A stretch of 64,000 nucleotides of DNA from Brevibacillus porteri (GTDB lineage Bacteria > Bacillota > Bacilli > Brevibacillales > Brevibacillaceae), in assembly GCF_003013475.1 (NCBI RefSeq), contig NZ_PXZO01000026.1, forward strand, positions 28,928-92,927. Reading direction: 5' to 3'. The notes beneath the pieces are model-generated. The model was not told the origin of the DNA and ran no database searches. It was given only the letters and a program-made list of their open reading frames with translations. A program made the position numbers and the translations under genes. This document shows positions 53,520 through 63,986 of the stretch, piece by piece. Position 1 is the stretch's first letter; each line of letters starts with the position of its first letter.

Positions 53520-54308
53520 CTAGCTAATCTTCGCCTCAATCCGCAGCTTGTCCGCCACCATGGCAATGAACTCACTGTTGGTCGGCTTCGCCTTGGTGTT
53601 GGAAATCGTATAACCAAACAAGCTGGAGATGGAGTCCAAATTACCACGGGACCACGCTACTTCTATCGCATGGCGGATCGCACGTTCTACGCGACTAGCG
53701 GTTGTATTGAATTTCTTGGCAATGTCCGGATACAGAACTTTGGTAATCGAACCGAGCAGCTCGACATCGTTGTATACCATTGTAATCGCTTCCCGCAAAT
53801 ACAAATAACCTTTGATATGAGCAGGAACTCCAATCTCATGAATGATGCTGGTGATACTCGCGTCCAAATTTCGTCCGCGGATTTGCAAGGTAGCTTGTGG
53901 TTTCACAGAAGAAACAAAAGAAGAGGCAGGTTTTGTTGTAATGATTTGACGGATGCGCTGTGCCAGCACCTCCATATCAAACGGTTTCAAAATGTAGTAT
54001 GCTGCTCCCAGCTCTACTGCTTTCTTCGTAATTTCTTCCTGCCCGAAAGCAGTCAACATGATAATTTTAGGTTGAGGACTTAAGCGCATGGCCTGAATTT
54101 GCTCCAAAACAGCCAAGCCATCCAGATGTGGCATGATGATATCCAAAATCAATACATCGGGTACACGTTCCTGCAGCAGTCGAACTACCTCATTGCCGTT
54201 GTAAGCAACACCTACAACATTCATGTCATACTGGCTACTGATGTACTCTTCCAACAGATTTACAAATTCACGGTTATCATCTGCCAACAACACTTCAATC
54301 TTGCTCAA
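53520..54308 (-). CDS. spo0A: Sporulation master regulator Spo0A
   Basis: 262 residues from a TTG at 54306-54308, seven bases after AGGAGG. The N-terminal receiver domain has the acidic pocket LLADDN and phosphoacceptor Asp in [12 protein letters not shown]. The C-terminal effector domain has the recognition helix area [17 protein letters not shown]. It controls entry into sporulation by binding 0A boxes; the sigma-H promoter and two perfect boxes lie directly upstream. It is next to spoIVB, as in all spore formers. Confidence 0.98.
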   Translation of the reverse strand: MSKIEVLLADDNREFVNLLEEYISSQYDMNVVGVAYNGNEVVRLLQERVPDVLILDIIMPHLDGLAVLEQIQAMRLSPQPKIIMLTAFGQEEITKKAVELGAAYYILKPFDMEVLAQRIRQIITTKPASSFVSSVKPQATLQIRGRNLDASITSIIHEIGVPAHIKGYLYLREAITMVYNDVELLGSITKVLYPDIAKKFNTTASRVERAIRHAIEVAWSRGNLDSISSLFGYTISNTKAKPTNSEFIAMVADKLRIEAKIS

Positions 54309-54411
54309 GGTCGTTCCTCCTAACAATGGACGGTCTTTTGGAAAGAAGGTGGCGTTCTAGGGGTTAACAAATCTAAAAGGATTAGTCCATACCATCTTTT
54401 CTCTACAAAAA

Positions 54412-54440
54412 TTATTCGACAAAGCAAATTCCATTCCTGC
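54412..54440 (-). promoter_or_regulatory. Sigma-H promoter of spo0A
   Basis: On the minus strand: GCAGGAATG (-35, 54432-54440, 8 of 9), 11 bases, GTCGAATAA (-10, 54412-54420, full match to RNNGAATWW), about 100 bases above the start. Confidence 0.8.
54415..54423 (-). promoter_or_regulatory. Spo0A box overlapping the sigma-H -10
   Basis: TTTGTCGAA on the minus strand, a perfect 0A box. It shares six bases with the -10 element, so binding would compete with polymerase. Confidence 0.75.
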
Positions 54441-54473
54441 CAATGACGAAAGATTGAATGATTTAACTGATAT

Positions 54474-54482
54474 TTCGACAAA
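54474..54482 (-). promoter_or_regulatory. Second Spo0A box, upstream of the sigma-H promoter
   Basis: TTTGTCGAA on the minus strand, perfect, 33 bases above the -35 element; suited to activation or looping. Confidence 0.7.
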
Positions 54483-54533
54483 GAATCCATTCATTTCCAA
54501 GCGATTCGTCAAAGGACTGCAAAAATCGAAAAA

Positions 54534-54560
54534 GCCGCCTCGCTTCGTTCGCGTGACGGC
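54534..54560 (-). terminator. Terminator after spoIVB
   Basis: GCCGTCACGC pairs with GCGAGGCGGC (one mismatch, G-U) and TTTTTC follows on the minus strand. Confidence 0.85.
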
Positions 54561-54567
54561 ACTTCAT

Positions 54568-55902
54568 TCAGGCAGCTTTGGTTGTATTGGTTCGAGATTC
54601 GGCAGTACCTCGCACATTCACACCAGCATCCTGAAGCATCCACTCAATGTAGCAGCCGTATCCCGAAGTAGGATCATTGACAAACACGTGCGTGACGGCA
54701 CCGACGATCTTGCCTTTTTGAATGATGGGACTGCCGCTCATCCCCTGTACGATGCCACCTGTCTTTTCCAAAAGGCGTTTGTCCGTGACTTTAATAATCA
54801 TCCCTTTGGTTGCAGGAAAATGCTGCTTGACCACGTTTGCGATCTCAATATCGAACTCTTCTACCTTCTGGCCTTCCACGACAGTAAGAATTTTGGCTGG
54901 CCCTTCCTCTACCTGCTCAGCAAGAGCGATTGGTAACGGCTCCTGGTAATAACTGCGTTTAGGCTCGTCCTTCATTTTGCCGAAAATGCCAAAAGGGGTG
55001 TTTTTGGTTATATTTCCGAGAACTTCACTTTCATTGTAGAAACGCGCAAATTTCTCCCCTGGGTTGCCACTTTGTCCTTTTTCAATCGATGTGACACTTG
55101 CTTGCACGATCTGGCCATCTCCTACGACAATGGCTTGACCAGTATCAACGTCGGAAATGACGTGCCCTAATGCCCCGTACGCTTTGGAATTCGGATCATA
55201 AAAGGTCAGTGTCCCTACTCCTGCCGCTGAATCCCGAATATAGAGACCCATACGGTATTCACTGTCTTTTTTGTCTTTTGCCGGGTGCAAAGTGAGCGAA
55301 AGCTTTTCCTTGCCACGAACGACAAGCAATTGAACGGAATGATTCTTTTTCCCCGTTTCGTTAATCAATTTCTTTACGTCGTTCATGTCATTGATGTACA
55401 TGTCGTTCATTTTGATAATCATGTCACCGACGTGTATACCTGCCTGTTCACCTGGAGAAAACTTGTTTTTACCATTGTCAACTAAATGATGACCGACAAC
55501 CAAAACACCCGCTGTTTGCAGCTTCACCCCGATTGACTGTCCACCAGGGTACAACCGCAGATCTGGCAATACATTTACTTTTACAGCAGTCAGCGGAATG
55601 TTATGCCACTTCACCTGCAATTGGGCTTCCCCAGCCCTACGCGGTTCAACGGACATAGGCCTGCTCAAATCAACGGATACCTCACGCGCCTCTGTCCCGT
55701 TAACGTGCAAAATATCAGGATTGCTATTGATTAGCGTGCCCATTACCGGCACAGAGACCCGCAGTTGCTCGAGGGACCCTTCCATCAAACGCAATTCACG
55801 GGGAAAGGAGGACAGATCGCGGAACGGGGTGGAACTCACGACAAGCGCCGTGATGAGGAGAAGGAGACTTCCCATCCATTTTCTTTTGTTTTGTCGGATC
55901 AC
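54568..55902 (-). CDS. spoIVB: SpoIVB serine peptidase
   Basis: 444 residues from a GTG at 55900-55902 after TAGGAGTG. An N-terminal membrane anchor (about 9-27) is followed by a PDZ domain (GVKLQTAGVLVVGHHLVD to SVQLLVV) and an SA-type serine protease with QGMSGSPIIQ holding the catalytic Ser. SpoIVB is secreted from the forespore and triggers pro-sigma-K processing through SpoIVFA. Adjacent to recN and spo0A as in B. subtilis. Confidence 0.96.
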   Translation of the reverse strand: MIRQNKRKWMGSLLLLITALVVSSTPFRDLSSFPRELRLMEGSLEQLRVSVPVMGTLINSNPDILHVNGTEAREVSVDLSRPMSVEPRRAGEAQLQVKWHNIPLTAVKVNVLPDLRLYPGGQSIGVKLQTAGVLVVGHHLVDNGKNKFSPGEQAGIHVGDMIIKMNDMYINDMNDVKKLINETGKKNHSVQLLVVRGKEKLSLTLHPAKDKKDSEYRMGLYIRDSAAGVGTLTFYDPNSKAYGALGHVISDVDTGQAIVVGDGQIVQASVTSIEKGQSGNPGEKFARFYNESEVLGNITKNTPFGIFGKMKDEPKRSYYQEPLPIALAEQVEEGPAKILTVVEGQKVEEFDIEIANVVKQHFPATKGMIIKVTDKRLLEKTGGIVQGMSGSPIIQKGKIVGAVTHVFVNDPTSGYGCYIEWMLQDAGVNVRGTAESRTNTTKAA

Positions 55903-55943
55903 CAGTAATCACTCCTACCGTTCCCTACCTACACCTACAAAAC

Positions 55944-55981
55944 AAAACGGTCAGGTCCGTTTTGATTGACCGCAAGCGGTC
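55944..55981 (-). promoter_or_regulatory. Two hairpins in the spoIVB leader
   Basis: AAAACGG/CCGTTTT (55944-55963) and GACCGcaagCGGTC (55968-55981) lie 42-79 bases before spoIVB. The first is followed by GTTTTG on the minus strand and could terminate read-through from recN. Confidence 0.45.
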
Positions 55982-56125
55982 ATGAGGGACACCTCCACCT
56001 TGTGTACCTTTAATGTTGCCACCAGCCAAGCGGATTATGTCAGGAAAATAACCCACTCTGAACATTAGAAAACCAAGCTTCACCAAGACCTTGGGAGGGC
56101 ATTGCTGCACTCTTATCAACGAAAA

Positions 56126-56159
56126 AAAGACTGCCAACTAAAATTAGCTGACAGTCTTT
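56126..56159 (-). terminator. Terminator that includes the recN stop codon
   Basis: A long imperfect stem (AAAGACTGTCAGCTAA with TAGTTGGCAGTCTTT) and seven T on the minus strand. The recN stop lies within it. Confidence 0.9.
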
Positions 56160-57868
56160 CGTTCACGGCCGAGAAGGATCATCTCGCGTGCATGTTCTTC
56201 TGTTTTCGCTGTTACCTCTGCCCCGCTTAGCATGCGAGCCAGCTCCGTTACCCGTTCATCATCAGACAAACGATGCACCCGCGTCTCCGTTTCATTCTCG
56301 CTCATTTCCTTTTTGATCAGAAAATGCGCGTCTGCCATGGATGCGACCTGGGGCAGGTGCGTAATGCACAGGACTTGGCGCTGCCGTGCGACTCGGGCGA
56401 GTTTTTCTGCTATCGCTTGAGCGGCTCTTCCGCTTACACCCGTGTCGACTTCATCAAAAATAAGGGTCTCCACTTGATCCGTGCCCGCCAAAATCGTTTT
56501 GATGGCCAGCATGACGCGTGACAGCTCCCCGCCGGAAGCAATCTTCGCCAATGGACGTAATGGCTCACCCGGGTTAGGTGAGATTAAAAACTCGATCTGA
56601 TCCATTCCGTTCGCATCTACGAAGCGCTTGATTCCGTCGATTTCTACCCCGTCATCATCCGGCGTCTGTCTGACGTCGATGGCAAAACGAGCCCTCTCCA
56701 TGTGCAGTTCTTTTAGCTGCTGCTCGATTTCTTGTGCGAGTTTTCCTGCACATTCGGAACGAATAACCGACAACTCCAATGCCTCCACTGCCAAATCGGC
56801 TGCAAACTCCTGCAATTGCTTATCCACCTGCTGGAGGCGGTCTTCGTAGTGATGCATGTCATCCAATTCATCCTGAATCGTGGCAGCGTACTCCAAAATA
56901 TCGTCTACACTTTTGCCATACTTGCGTTTTAACGACTGTATTTGATCAAGACGGCGTTCTACTTCTGCCAGCTGCTCCGGTTCAAAATCCATTTGGTAAG
57001 ACAATTGACGAAGGTTATGTACCACATCTTCTATCTGGTAGTATGCCGATTGGACCATCTCCAAAATCGGAACGAGCTGTTCTTCGTAGTTCACACCACG
57101 TTCAAGCTCTCCCATCGCATGCCCTAACCAATCCATGCCTTTTTGGTCACCATGCAATGCGCGGTATGCATCTTGAATCGTTGAATAAACTTTTTCAATG
57201 TTCATCCATTTTTTCCGCTGCTGCATGAGCTTCTCGTCTTCGCCAGGCGTGAGTGTTGCCGCCTCAATTTCATCCAGCTGATATTGCAATAGATCGATGC
57301 GCTGTACCAGCTCCCGATCATTACGCGCCATACGCTCCAGATCTTGCTTTGTTTTACGGTAGGCAGCATACAGCGTACCGTACTCTTGCTTCGCAGATCC
57401 CAAAGCGCCCTCCCCATATGCATCGAGCCAATTGATATGCTTGTCTGACTGCATTAGCATATGCGTATCGTGTTGTCCATGCACCGTAACCAGCCATGGC
57501 CCTAACTCACGCAGCATAGCGAGAGTTACGAGCTGGCCATTCATTCGGATGATACTCTTCCCTTGATTCGATATATCTCGGCGTACTACGAGCATGCCGT
57601 CTTGCTCAATCTGGACACCGACATTCTTACAAACGTCAAGTCCAGGGTGACCAGGCGGCAATTCAAACAGCCCTTCCACTTCTGCACGCGGCTCACCGTA
57701 TCGGACAAAATCAGCCGAAGCCCGGCCTCCTAACAACAGTCCTAGCGCATCGATAATGATGGATTTACCGGCACCAGTCTCACCTGTGAGGATGTTTAAG
57801 CCTTTTTGGAAAGAGACTGTCACTGATTTGATGATGGCAAAATTTCGGATCGAGAGTTCCACTAGCAT
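56144..57868 (-). CDS. recN: DNA repair protein RecN
   Basis: 574 residues of the SMC-like RecN family: Walker A GETGAGKSIIIDAL near the N-terminus, a long coiled-coil centre (about 165-360) and the C-terminal signature LSRVMLAIK with LIFDEVDTGVSG (Walker B). It gathers double-strand break ends in the cytoplasm. It lies 16 bases after argR. Start ATG 57868. Confidence 0.97.
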   Translation of the reverse strand: MLVELSIRNFAIIKSVTVSFQKGLNILTGETGAGKSIIIDALGLLLGGRASADFVRYGEPRAEVEGLFELPPGHPGLDVCKNVGVQIEQDGMLVVRRDISNQGKSIIRMNGQLVTLAMLRELGPWLVTVHGQHDTHMLMQSDKHINWLDAYGEGALGSAKQEYGTLYAAYRKTKQDLERMARNDRELVQRIDLLQYQLDEIEAATLTPGEDEKLMQQRKKWMNIEKVYSTIQDAYRALHGDQKGMDWLGHAMGELERGVNYEEQLVPILEMVQSAYYQIEDVVHNLRQLSYQMDFEPEQLAEVERRLDQIQSLKRKYGKSVDDILEYAATIQDELDDMHHYEDRLQQVDKQLQEFAADLAVEALELSVIRSECAGKLAQEIEQQLKELHMERARFAIDVRQTPDDDGVEIDGIKRFVDANGMDQIEFLISPNPGEPLRPLAKIASGGELSRVMLAIKTILAGTDQVETLIFDEVDTGVSGRAAQAIAEKLARVARQRQVLCITHLPQVASMADAHFLIKKEMSENETETRVHRLSDDERVTELARMLSGAEVTAKTEEHAREMILLGRERKTVS

Positions 57869-57884
57869 CGCAAGCGACCACCTT

Positions 57885-58334
57885 CTACAACATTTCCATT
57901 AAGCGTTTCGTCACTTCATTGGTATTTTCTTTGGAACGGCAAATAATCAGGATGGTGTTGTCGCCACTGATTGTCCCCATGATTTCTTCCCACGGAAGGT
58001 TGTCAATCAGTTCAGCTACCGCATTCGCATGTCCCGAAAGTGTCTTCAGTACAATAAAATGATCAGCTTGGTCAATGCTAATAAAGGAATCCACAAGCAT
58101 GCGTTTCAGCTTTTGCAGTGGATTGAATTTTTGTTCAGCAGGCATTGAATACTTATATCGTCCATCGGGGAGCGGCACTTTTACCAAGTGTAGTTCCTTG
58201 ATGTCTCGGGATACAGTCGCTTGCGTTACGTTAAAGCCAGCAATCCGCAAGCGGTCCACCAGATCATCCTGTGTTTCCACCTCTTGATTGCTGATGATAT
58301 CCCGAATTCGAATATGTCGTTGCCCTTTGTTCAT
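57885..58334 (-). CDS. argR: Arginine repressor ArgR (AhrC)
   Basis: 149 residues from the ATG at 58332-58334, nine bases after GGGAG; a longer frame covers the end of ppnK. The N-terminal winged helix has [20 protein letters not shown]. The C-terminal oligomerisation/arginine-binding domain has [14 protein letters not shown] with the paired acidic contacts. It senses arginine and controls arginine synthesis and breakdown. Confidence 0.97.
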   Translation of the reverse strand: MNKGQRHIRIRDIISNQEVETQDDLVDRLRIAGFNVTQATVSRDIKELHLVKVPLPDGRYKYSMPAEQKFNPLQKLKRMLVDSFISIDQADHFIVLKTLSGHANAVAELIDNLPWEEIMGTISGDNTILIICRSKENTNEVTKRLMEML

Positions 58335-58339
58335 ATGGA

Positions 58340-59197
58340 TTACTCCCATTCCCCTTGTAATTTCGTTCGTATTGCTTCGAAAAAGCCACCTTTTTTCCAC
58401 TTAATCAGCGGGGTAACACACGGTGACTTTTTAATGTAAATCTGATCGCCGCCCTCGAGTCGATAACCAAACTGCCCGTCTATGGACAGTCCCATCTCTT
58501 GATGAATGGCATCTACTTCGACCCGGATCGTTTGATTGCCTGACAGTACCATTGGCCGGGCCGTCAAGGAATGAGGAGCCACTGGCGTCAGTAATAGCAT
58601 GTCCACATTGGGCGCCACTATAGGGCCGCCTGCAGAGAGTGAGTATGCCGTTGATCCTGTTGGCGTAGAGACAATGACACCATCTCCGCTGAACGTCGCG
58701 ACGTACTCATCATCCAGAAAGACCGCACATTGAATGATTCGGCAAAATGACCCTTTTGCAATCCCTATGTCATTCATGGCCGTGTATGTCCCCAGCGTGG
58801 TTCCTTTTCGCACCAAACAAGCTTCCAGCATCGCTCTCTTTTCAATGTCGTACTTTCCAGAAAGGAGATTGTCTACAGCCTGAGGCAGATGCTCCGGTTC
58901 CGCTTCCGACAAAAAGCCTAACGTGCCTAAATTAATTCCAAATATTGGGATCGAGTGACCGGCAAGCTGGCGAGCAATTCTGAGTAGCGTGCCATCGCCC
59001 CCTAATACACAAACCAAATCCGCCTGCTTCCCCATCTCTTCTACAGATGCGCCCAGTTCTGGATGCCCTACATCTGATGCGACATGTTCATCCAGGAATA
59101 CGTGCGCCCCTCTGTCCTCAAGTAAATACAACAGTTCCCGTGCAACGATACGTGCTTCAGGTTTTCCTTTGTTCGCTATGATTCCAATTTTCTTCAC
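58340..59197 (-). CDS. ppnK: NAD kinase
   Basis: 285 residues from a GTG at 59195-59197, five bases after GGGGTGG. Makes NADP from NAD. Motifs: [23 protein letters not shown] and the substrate loop [16 protein letters not shown]. It lies five bases before argR. Confidence 0.94.
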   Translation of the reverse strand: MKKIGIIANKGKPEARIVARELLYLLEDRGAHVFLDEHVASDVGHPELGASVEEMGKQADLVCVLGGDGTLLRIARQLAGHSIPIFGINLGTLGFLSEAEPEHLPQAVDNLLSGKYDIEKRAMLEACLVRKGTTLGTYTAMNDIGIAKGSFCRIIQCAVFLDDEYVATFSGDGVIVSTPTGSTAYSLSAGGPIVAPNVDMLLLTPVAPHSLTARPMVLSGNQTIRVEVDAIHQEMGLSIDGQFGYRLEGGDQIYIKKSPCVTPLIKWKKGGFFEAIRTKLQGEWE

Positions 59198-59280
59198 GTG
59201 GTCCACCCCAAAACTGGTTGGTTGGAAATCCTTCTTGAACAACCTCATATTCAAGTATACAACTTCACATGCATAAATAA

Positions 59281-59314
59281 AAAGCCTCGATTGTGACAAA
59301 ACTCCCGAGGCTTT
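59281..59314 (-). terminator. Terminator after tlyA
   Basis: The 9-bp stem AAAGCCTCG/CGAGGCTTT is followed by TTATTT on the minus strand, 12 bases past the tlyA stop. Confidence 0.8.
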
Positions 59315-59325
59315 GGTTTTTTATC

Positions 59326-60144
59326 CTATTTCAAATTCGCATGTGCAGAGGCAACTACCTCTGTTACGCATTGCAACCATGCTTCCGAATCCATGCCGCC
59401 CTCACTTTTTTGGACATGCATAACAAATTCAATGTTTCCTTCTCCCCCTGTAATTGGAGAGTAGTCCAAGCCCTTTAGCGCGAAACCCAATCCACTGGCA
59501 AACTGACCGATGTCAGTCAGTACGCTCTCGTGTACTTCTGGATCACGGACGATTCCATTCTTTCCGACTCTATCCTTGCCGGCTTCAAATTGAGGCTTAA
59601 CTAGCGCAACGACGTCACCGCCATCGAGCAGAAAACGGTACAACACCGGCAAAATCAATCGCAATGAAATAAACGATACGTCAATCGATGCCGCGTTTGG
59701 ACGTTCATGTTCAAAAGCTTCCGGGTCCATATGACGGAAATTTGTCCGTTCCATGACGACCACTCGTTCATCCTGTCGCAAGGTCCACGCGAGCTGTCCG
59801 TACCCGACATCAATAGCGTATACAAGTCGCGCACCGTTTTGCAGCGCACAGTCCGTAAATCCGCCCGTAGAGGCCCCGATGTCCATCATGACACGATCCT
59901 TCATGTCGATCTCAAAGACACGCAATGCCTTTTCCAACTTGAGGCCACCCCGACTCACATACGGGTGTACCTCGCCCTTCACCGTAATCGCAACATCCTC
60001 GGCAAATTTGGTTCCCGGCTTGTCACAGCGCTCGCCAGCTACTTGCACAAGGCCTGCCATTACGGCTGCTTTTGCTTTTTCTCTGGTCTCATAATGGCCT
60101 CTCTCGACCAAGAGAACATCAACCCGTTCTTTTCTTACACTCAT
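59326..60144 (-). CDS. tlyA: TlyA family rRNA methyltransferase (YqxC)
   Basis: 272 residues. An S4 RNA-binding domain at the N-terminus (about 5-65) and an FtsJ/RrmJ-like methylase with [14 protein letters not shown]. TlyA methylates rRNA riboses in Mycobacterium, where loss gives capreomycin resistance. The function of Bacillus-type YqxC is less sure. Its start overlaps the dxs stop by 4 bases. Confidence 0.9.
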   Translation of the reverse strand: MSVRKERVDVLLVERGHYETREKAKAAVMAGLVQVAGERCDKPGTKFAEDVAITVKGEVHPYVSRGGLKLEKALRVFEIDMKDRVMMDIGASTGGFTDCALQNGARLVYAIDVGYGQLAWTLRQDERVVVMERTNFRHMDPEAFEHERPNAASIDVSFISLRLILPVLYRFLLDGGDVVALVKPQFEAGKDRVGKNGIVRDPEVHESVLTDIGQFASGLGFALKGLDYSPITGGEGNIEFVMHVQKSEGGMDSEAWLQCVTEVVASAHANLK

Positions 60145-62027
60145 GCTTCCACTACGCCCTTCGAAATTGGCATCAAGGATCGGACACGAGCAGCGATATT
60201 ATCAGCTGTGAGCCCTACCTCTTGCCGCTGTTCTTTCACACTTCCATGCTCAACAAAATAATCAGGTACCGCGACAACCTGTACATTCATGCCGTGATAG
60301 CCTGCACGATTGTAGCATTCTATGACAGCGCTGCCGAATCCGCCCATTTCACAACCCTCTTCGACCGTAATGATATCGTAGCCTTCCTTCGCCAGACGGT
60401 ACAAAAGCTCTTCGTCCAGAGGCTTGCAAAAACGTGCATTGACCAGCATCGGTTTGATTCCTTCTTCTTGAAGCTGATTGACAGCCGCCTCAGCAATTTC
60501 AAATACGTGACCGAACGAGAGGATCGCCACGTGTTTGCCTTCTCGTACAATCTCCGCTTTTCCGATTGGCAGCACTTGCAGATCATCATCCATTTTGACG
60601 CCACGAATCGGCAATCGCGGATAACGATAAGAGATCGGACCGTCTTTATATTCCACTGCTGTCTTCATCATGTGACGCAGCTCATTTTCATCCTTCGGTG
60701 CCATAATGACCATATTTGGAATGATGCGCATGAATGCCACATCGTACATCCCTTGGTGTGTCTCCCCGTCTGCTCCGACGAGCCCAGCACGGTCAACAGC
60801 GAAAATCACATTGAGTTTTTGACGCGCGACATCGTGGACCAGCTGATCATAGGCTCTTTGCAAAAAGGTCGAATAAATCGCAAAGACCGGCTTCAAGCCT
60901 TGTGTCGCTAATCCTGCCGCAAATGTACATGCGTGCTGCTCTGCAATCCCAACGTCAAACAGTCTGTCAGGGTACTTCTGTCCAAATGGGATCAAGCCTG
61001 AACCCGCTGGCATCGCAGGGGTAACAGCCACGATCGAATTGTCTTCATCTGCGAGCTTCATCATCGTTTCCGCAAAAACAGACGTATACGTTGGTGCAGA
61101 TTTCGGTGTATCACCTGACTCGATTTTATACGTACCGATACCATGCCACTTGACTGAGTCGGCTTCAGCTGGCGCATAGCCTAGTCCTTTTTTCGTGATG
61201 GCATGAATCAAAACAGGGCCTTTTGTATGCTTGGCTGTCTTTAATGTATCGAGCAACAGCTCCATGTTATGTCCGTCGATTGGGCCAATATACGTAAAGC
61301 CGAGCTCTTCGAAGAGAACGCCAGATACGAGCAAGTACTTCATGCTGTCCTTGAAGCGTTCAGCCATGTGAGCCAATTTGCCCCCTACAGCAGGAATGGA
61401 TTTCAACAATCCTTCGACTTCATCCTTCGCCCATTGATAGTTTTCCGTCGAGCGAATTTTCCCCAAGTAGTTATGCAAGGCCCCAACGTTTGGCGCGATG
61501 GACATTTCGTTATCATTTAACACAACGATGACATTCTTACGCTCATGACCGATGTGGTTCAAGGCCTCCAGAGCCATACCACCTGTCAGCGCACCGTCAC
61601 CGATGACTGCAATGACATGATTCTTTTCCTTTTTCAAGTCCCGTGCAGTCGCCATCCCCATTGCGGCAGACAAAGACGTACTGCTATGTCCGGTTTCCCA
61701 GACGTCATGCGGGCTTTCCACCATTTTGGGGAACCCACACAGACCTTTATACTGACGCAAGGTCGGAAACATCTCCCGGCGTCCTGTCAGCATTTTATGT
61801 ACGTATGCTTGATGTCCGACATCCCAGATCAGCTTGTCCTTGGGACTGTCAAAAACATAGTGCAGCGCTAGCGTCAGCTCGACGACTCCCAGATTCGGCG
61901 CGAGATGACCACCTGTTTTCGATAGCGTCTCGATTAGAAACTGACGGATCTCGGATGCCAATGTATGTAGCTGCGGTTGCGTGCACTTTTTCAAGTCTTG
62001 AGGATCATTTATAGTAGTAAGCAGCAT
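60141..62027 (-). CDS. dxs: 1-deoxy-D-xylulose-5-phosphate synthase
   Basis: 628 residues. First step of the MEP isoprenoid pathway, joining pyruvate and glyceraldehyde-3-phosphate. Thiamine diphosphate motif [18 protein letters not shown], the transketolase centre (HQGMYDVAF) and C-terminal domain are all present. Start ATG 62027. Upstream genes xseA, xseB and ispA of B. subtilis are not here; an oligoendopeptidase gene diverges instead. Confidence 0.96.
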   Translation of the reverse strand: MLLTTINDPQDLKKCTQPQLHTLASEIRQFLIETLSKTGGHLAPNLGVVELTLALHYVFDSPKDKLIWDVGHQAYVHKMLTGRREMFPTLRQYKGLCGFPKMVESPHDVWETGHSSTSLSAAMGMATARDLKKEKNHVIAVIGDGALTGGMALEALNHIGHERKNVIVVLNDNEMSIAPNVGALHNYLGKIRSTENYQWAKDEVEGLLKSIPAVGGKLAHMAERFKDSMKYLLVSGVLFEELGFTYIGPIDGHNMELLLDTLKTAKHTKGPVLIHAITKKGLGYAPAEADSVKWHGIGTYKIESGDTPKSAPTYTSVFAETMMKLADEDNSIVAVTPAMPAGSGLIPFGQKYPDRLFDVGIAEQHACTFAAGLATQGLKPVFAIYSTFLQRAYDQLVHDVARQKLNVIFAVDRAGLVGADGETHQGMYDVAFMRIIPNMVIMAPKDENELRHMMKTAVEYKDGPISYRYPRLPIRGVKMDDDLQVLPIGKAEIVREGKHVAILSFGHVFEIAEAAVNQLQEEGIKPMLVNARFCKPLDEELLYRLAKEGYDIITVEEGCEMGGFGSAVIECYNRAGYHGMNVQVVAVPDYFVEHGSVKEQRQEVGLTADNIAARVRSLMPISKGVVEA

Positions 62028-62275
62028 TGGTATTCCTCACTTTCCACTGTTCGTTCTCCGGCGATTGTGCATGCTGCATATCAATCAAGCCACTAGAAAA
62101 CCCGGCTTTCCTTATTGCTATAGCCGATTTCGCTTATTTTCAGCTTGATTCATTATAACGGTTTCTTAATAAAAACACCACTTTTCATCAACATATACGA
62201 ATATGAAGGCGATATCTTGCATTTTCTGGTAAGATGATTTTGAATACATACTCCGAACAAAAGAGGTGGACGTCC

Positions 62276-63970
62276 GTGAAGTTCTCACAAATTCAGTATG
62301 AGCGCATGGATATGGACAAAGTTGAAGGACAATTCACTCAATTATTGGAAGCGTTTCAACATGCTGCAAGCTTCCCTGAGCAAGATACGATCATGGCTCA
62401 ATTGAACAAACTGCGACAAGAAGTGGAATCTGCGCGGAATGTCGCACAAATCCGCCACACGATCAATACAGAAGATCCTTACTACAAAGCAGAGCAGGAC
62501 TATTGGGATGAAGCAACTCCTTTGTATACCGGAATCGTTTCCCGCTACTATCAGGCAATCGTCGATTCTCCCTTCCGCGCTGACTTGGAAGAAAAATGGG
62601 GAGCACAGCTGTTTCGCATCGCTGAGAGCACACTCCGTACATTTTCGCCAGAAGTTATCACTGATTTGCAGGAAGAAAATCGTTTGGCTAGTCAATATGT
62701 AGCTCTGAAAGCTTCTGCCAAAATCATGTTTGAAGGAGAAGAGCGAAACCTTTCAGAGATGATTCCTTTTACAATCGCGAAGGATAGAGACATGCGCAAA
62801 CGCGCTAATGAAGCGAAGTATGATTATATGCGGCAAAATACGGACGAATTTGATCGCATTTACGATACTCTCGTCAAGGTACGCACACGCATTGCCAAAA
62901 AACTCGGCTTCAATAGCTTTGTGGAGCTAGGCTATGCACGTATGAACCGTTCTGATTACAACGCCGAAATGGTAGCCAGTTTCCGCCAACAAGTGCTTGC
63001 GCACATCGTTCCAGTAGCATCAAAGCTCGTTGAACGTCAGCGCCAGCGCATTGGTGTCGATACACTTGAGTATTACGATCTTTCCTTTGATTTCGCTACA
63101 GGGAATCCGAGCCCGAAAGGCCCGCCGGAATGGATTGTGGAAAACGGGAAAAAGATGTATGCCGAGTTGTCACCTGAAACAGACGAATTTTACAACTTCA
63201 TGCTGGACAATGACTGTTTAGATCTATTGAGCAAAAAAGGAAAGGCTACTGGCGGCTACTGTGAATACATCAGCCAATACAGGCTCCCCTTTATTTTCGC
63301 CAATTTTAATGGTACATCCGGTGATATTGACGTACTTACGCACGAGGCAGGACATGCGTTTCAGGTGTATGTAAGCCGAGATTTTGAGGTCCCTGAATAT
63401 CATTTCCCTACTTACGAGGCGTGTGAAATACATTCAATGAGCATGGAGTTTTTGACCTGGCCATGGATGGAGCATTTTTTCAAAGAAGATACCGATAAAT
63501 ACAAATTCTCTCATCTGAGTAGTGGACTCCAGTTCATTCCGTACGGCGTGTCTGTTGATGAGTTCCAGCATGTTGTCTACGAGCACCCAGATATGACCCC
63601 AGGAGAGCGCAAACAGGCTTGGCGTGAAATTGAGCGCAAGTACCTCCCGCATCGCAATTACGCACAGAATGAGTATCTGGAGGATGGCGGGTTCTGGCAG
63701 CAACAAACGCATATTTTTCAAAGTCCCTTCTATTACATCGACTACACACTGGCCCAGATTTGCGCGTTCCAATTTTGGAAACGATCTCAATCTGAGCCAA
63801 AGCAAGCTTGGGAGGATTATTTGACGCTTTGCCGCGAAGGAGGCAGTAAGTCATTCCTCGAACTGGTACAAGTGGCGAAGCTGTATTCTCCATTTGAGGG
63901 CGACAGTATCCCATCAGTGATTGGCGAGATTGAACAATTTTTAAATAGCATTGACGATAAGAGGTTGTAA
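62276..63970 (+). CDS. M3 family oligoendopeptidase (PepF-like)
   Basis: 564 residues from a GTG at 62276, six bases after AGAGGTGG; earlier starts lack a site. The zinc motif HEAGH with downstream EACEIHSMS glutamate places it in family M3B. It cleaves short peptides in the cytoplasm. It fits with peptide import by opp elsewhere in the window. Confidence 0.93.
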   Translation: MKFSQIQYERMDMDKVEGQFTQLLEAFQHAASFPEQDTIMAQLNKLRQEVESARNVAQIRHTINTEDPYYKAEQDYWDEATPLYTGIVSRYYQAIVDSPFRADLEEKWGAQLFRIAESTLRTFSPEVITDLQEENRLASQYVALKASAKIMFEGEERNLSEMIPFTIAKDRDMRKRANEAKYDYMRQNTDEFDRIYDTLVKVRTRIAKKLGFNSFVELGYARMNRSDYNAEMVASFRQQVLAHIVPVASKLVERQRQRIGVDTLEYYDLSFDFATGNPSPKGPPEWIVENGKKMYAELSPETDEFYNFMLDNDCLDLLSKKGKATGGYCEYISQYRLPFIFANFNGTSGDIDVLTHEAGHAFQVYVSRDFEVPEYHFPTYEACEIHSMSMEFLTWPWMEHFFKEDTDKYKFSHLSSGLQFIPYGVSVDEFQHVVYEHPDMTPGERKQAWREIERKYLPHRNYAQNEYLEDGGFWQQQTHIFQSPFYYIDYTLAQICAFQFWKRSQSEPKQAWEDYLTLCREGGSKSFLELVQVAKLYSPFEGDSIPSVIGEIEQFLNSIDDKRL

Positions 63971-63986
63971 TTAGGTAGGTAATCGA

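Noticed and set aside
55925..56137. 70-residue minus-strand ORF between recN and spoIVB
   Set aside because: Starts in the recN terminator and has no ribosome site or family; the region fits a leader with hairpins better.
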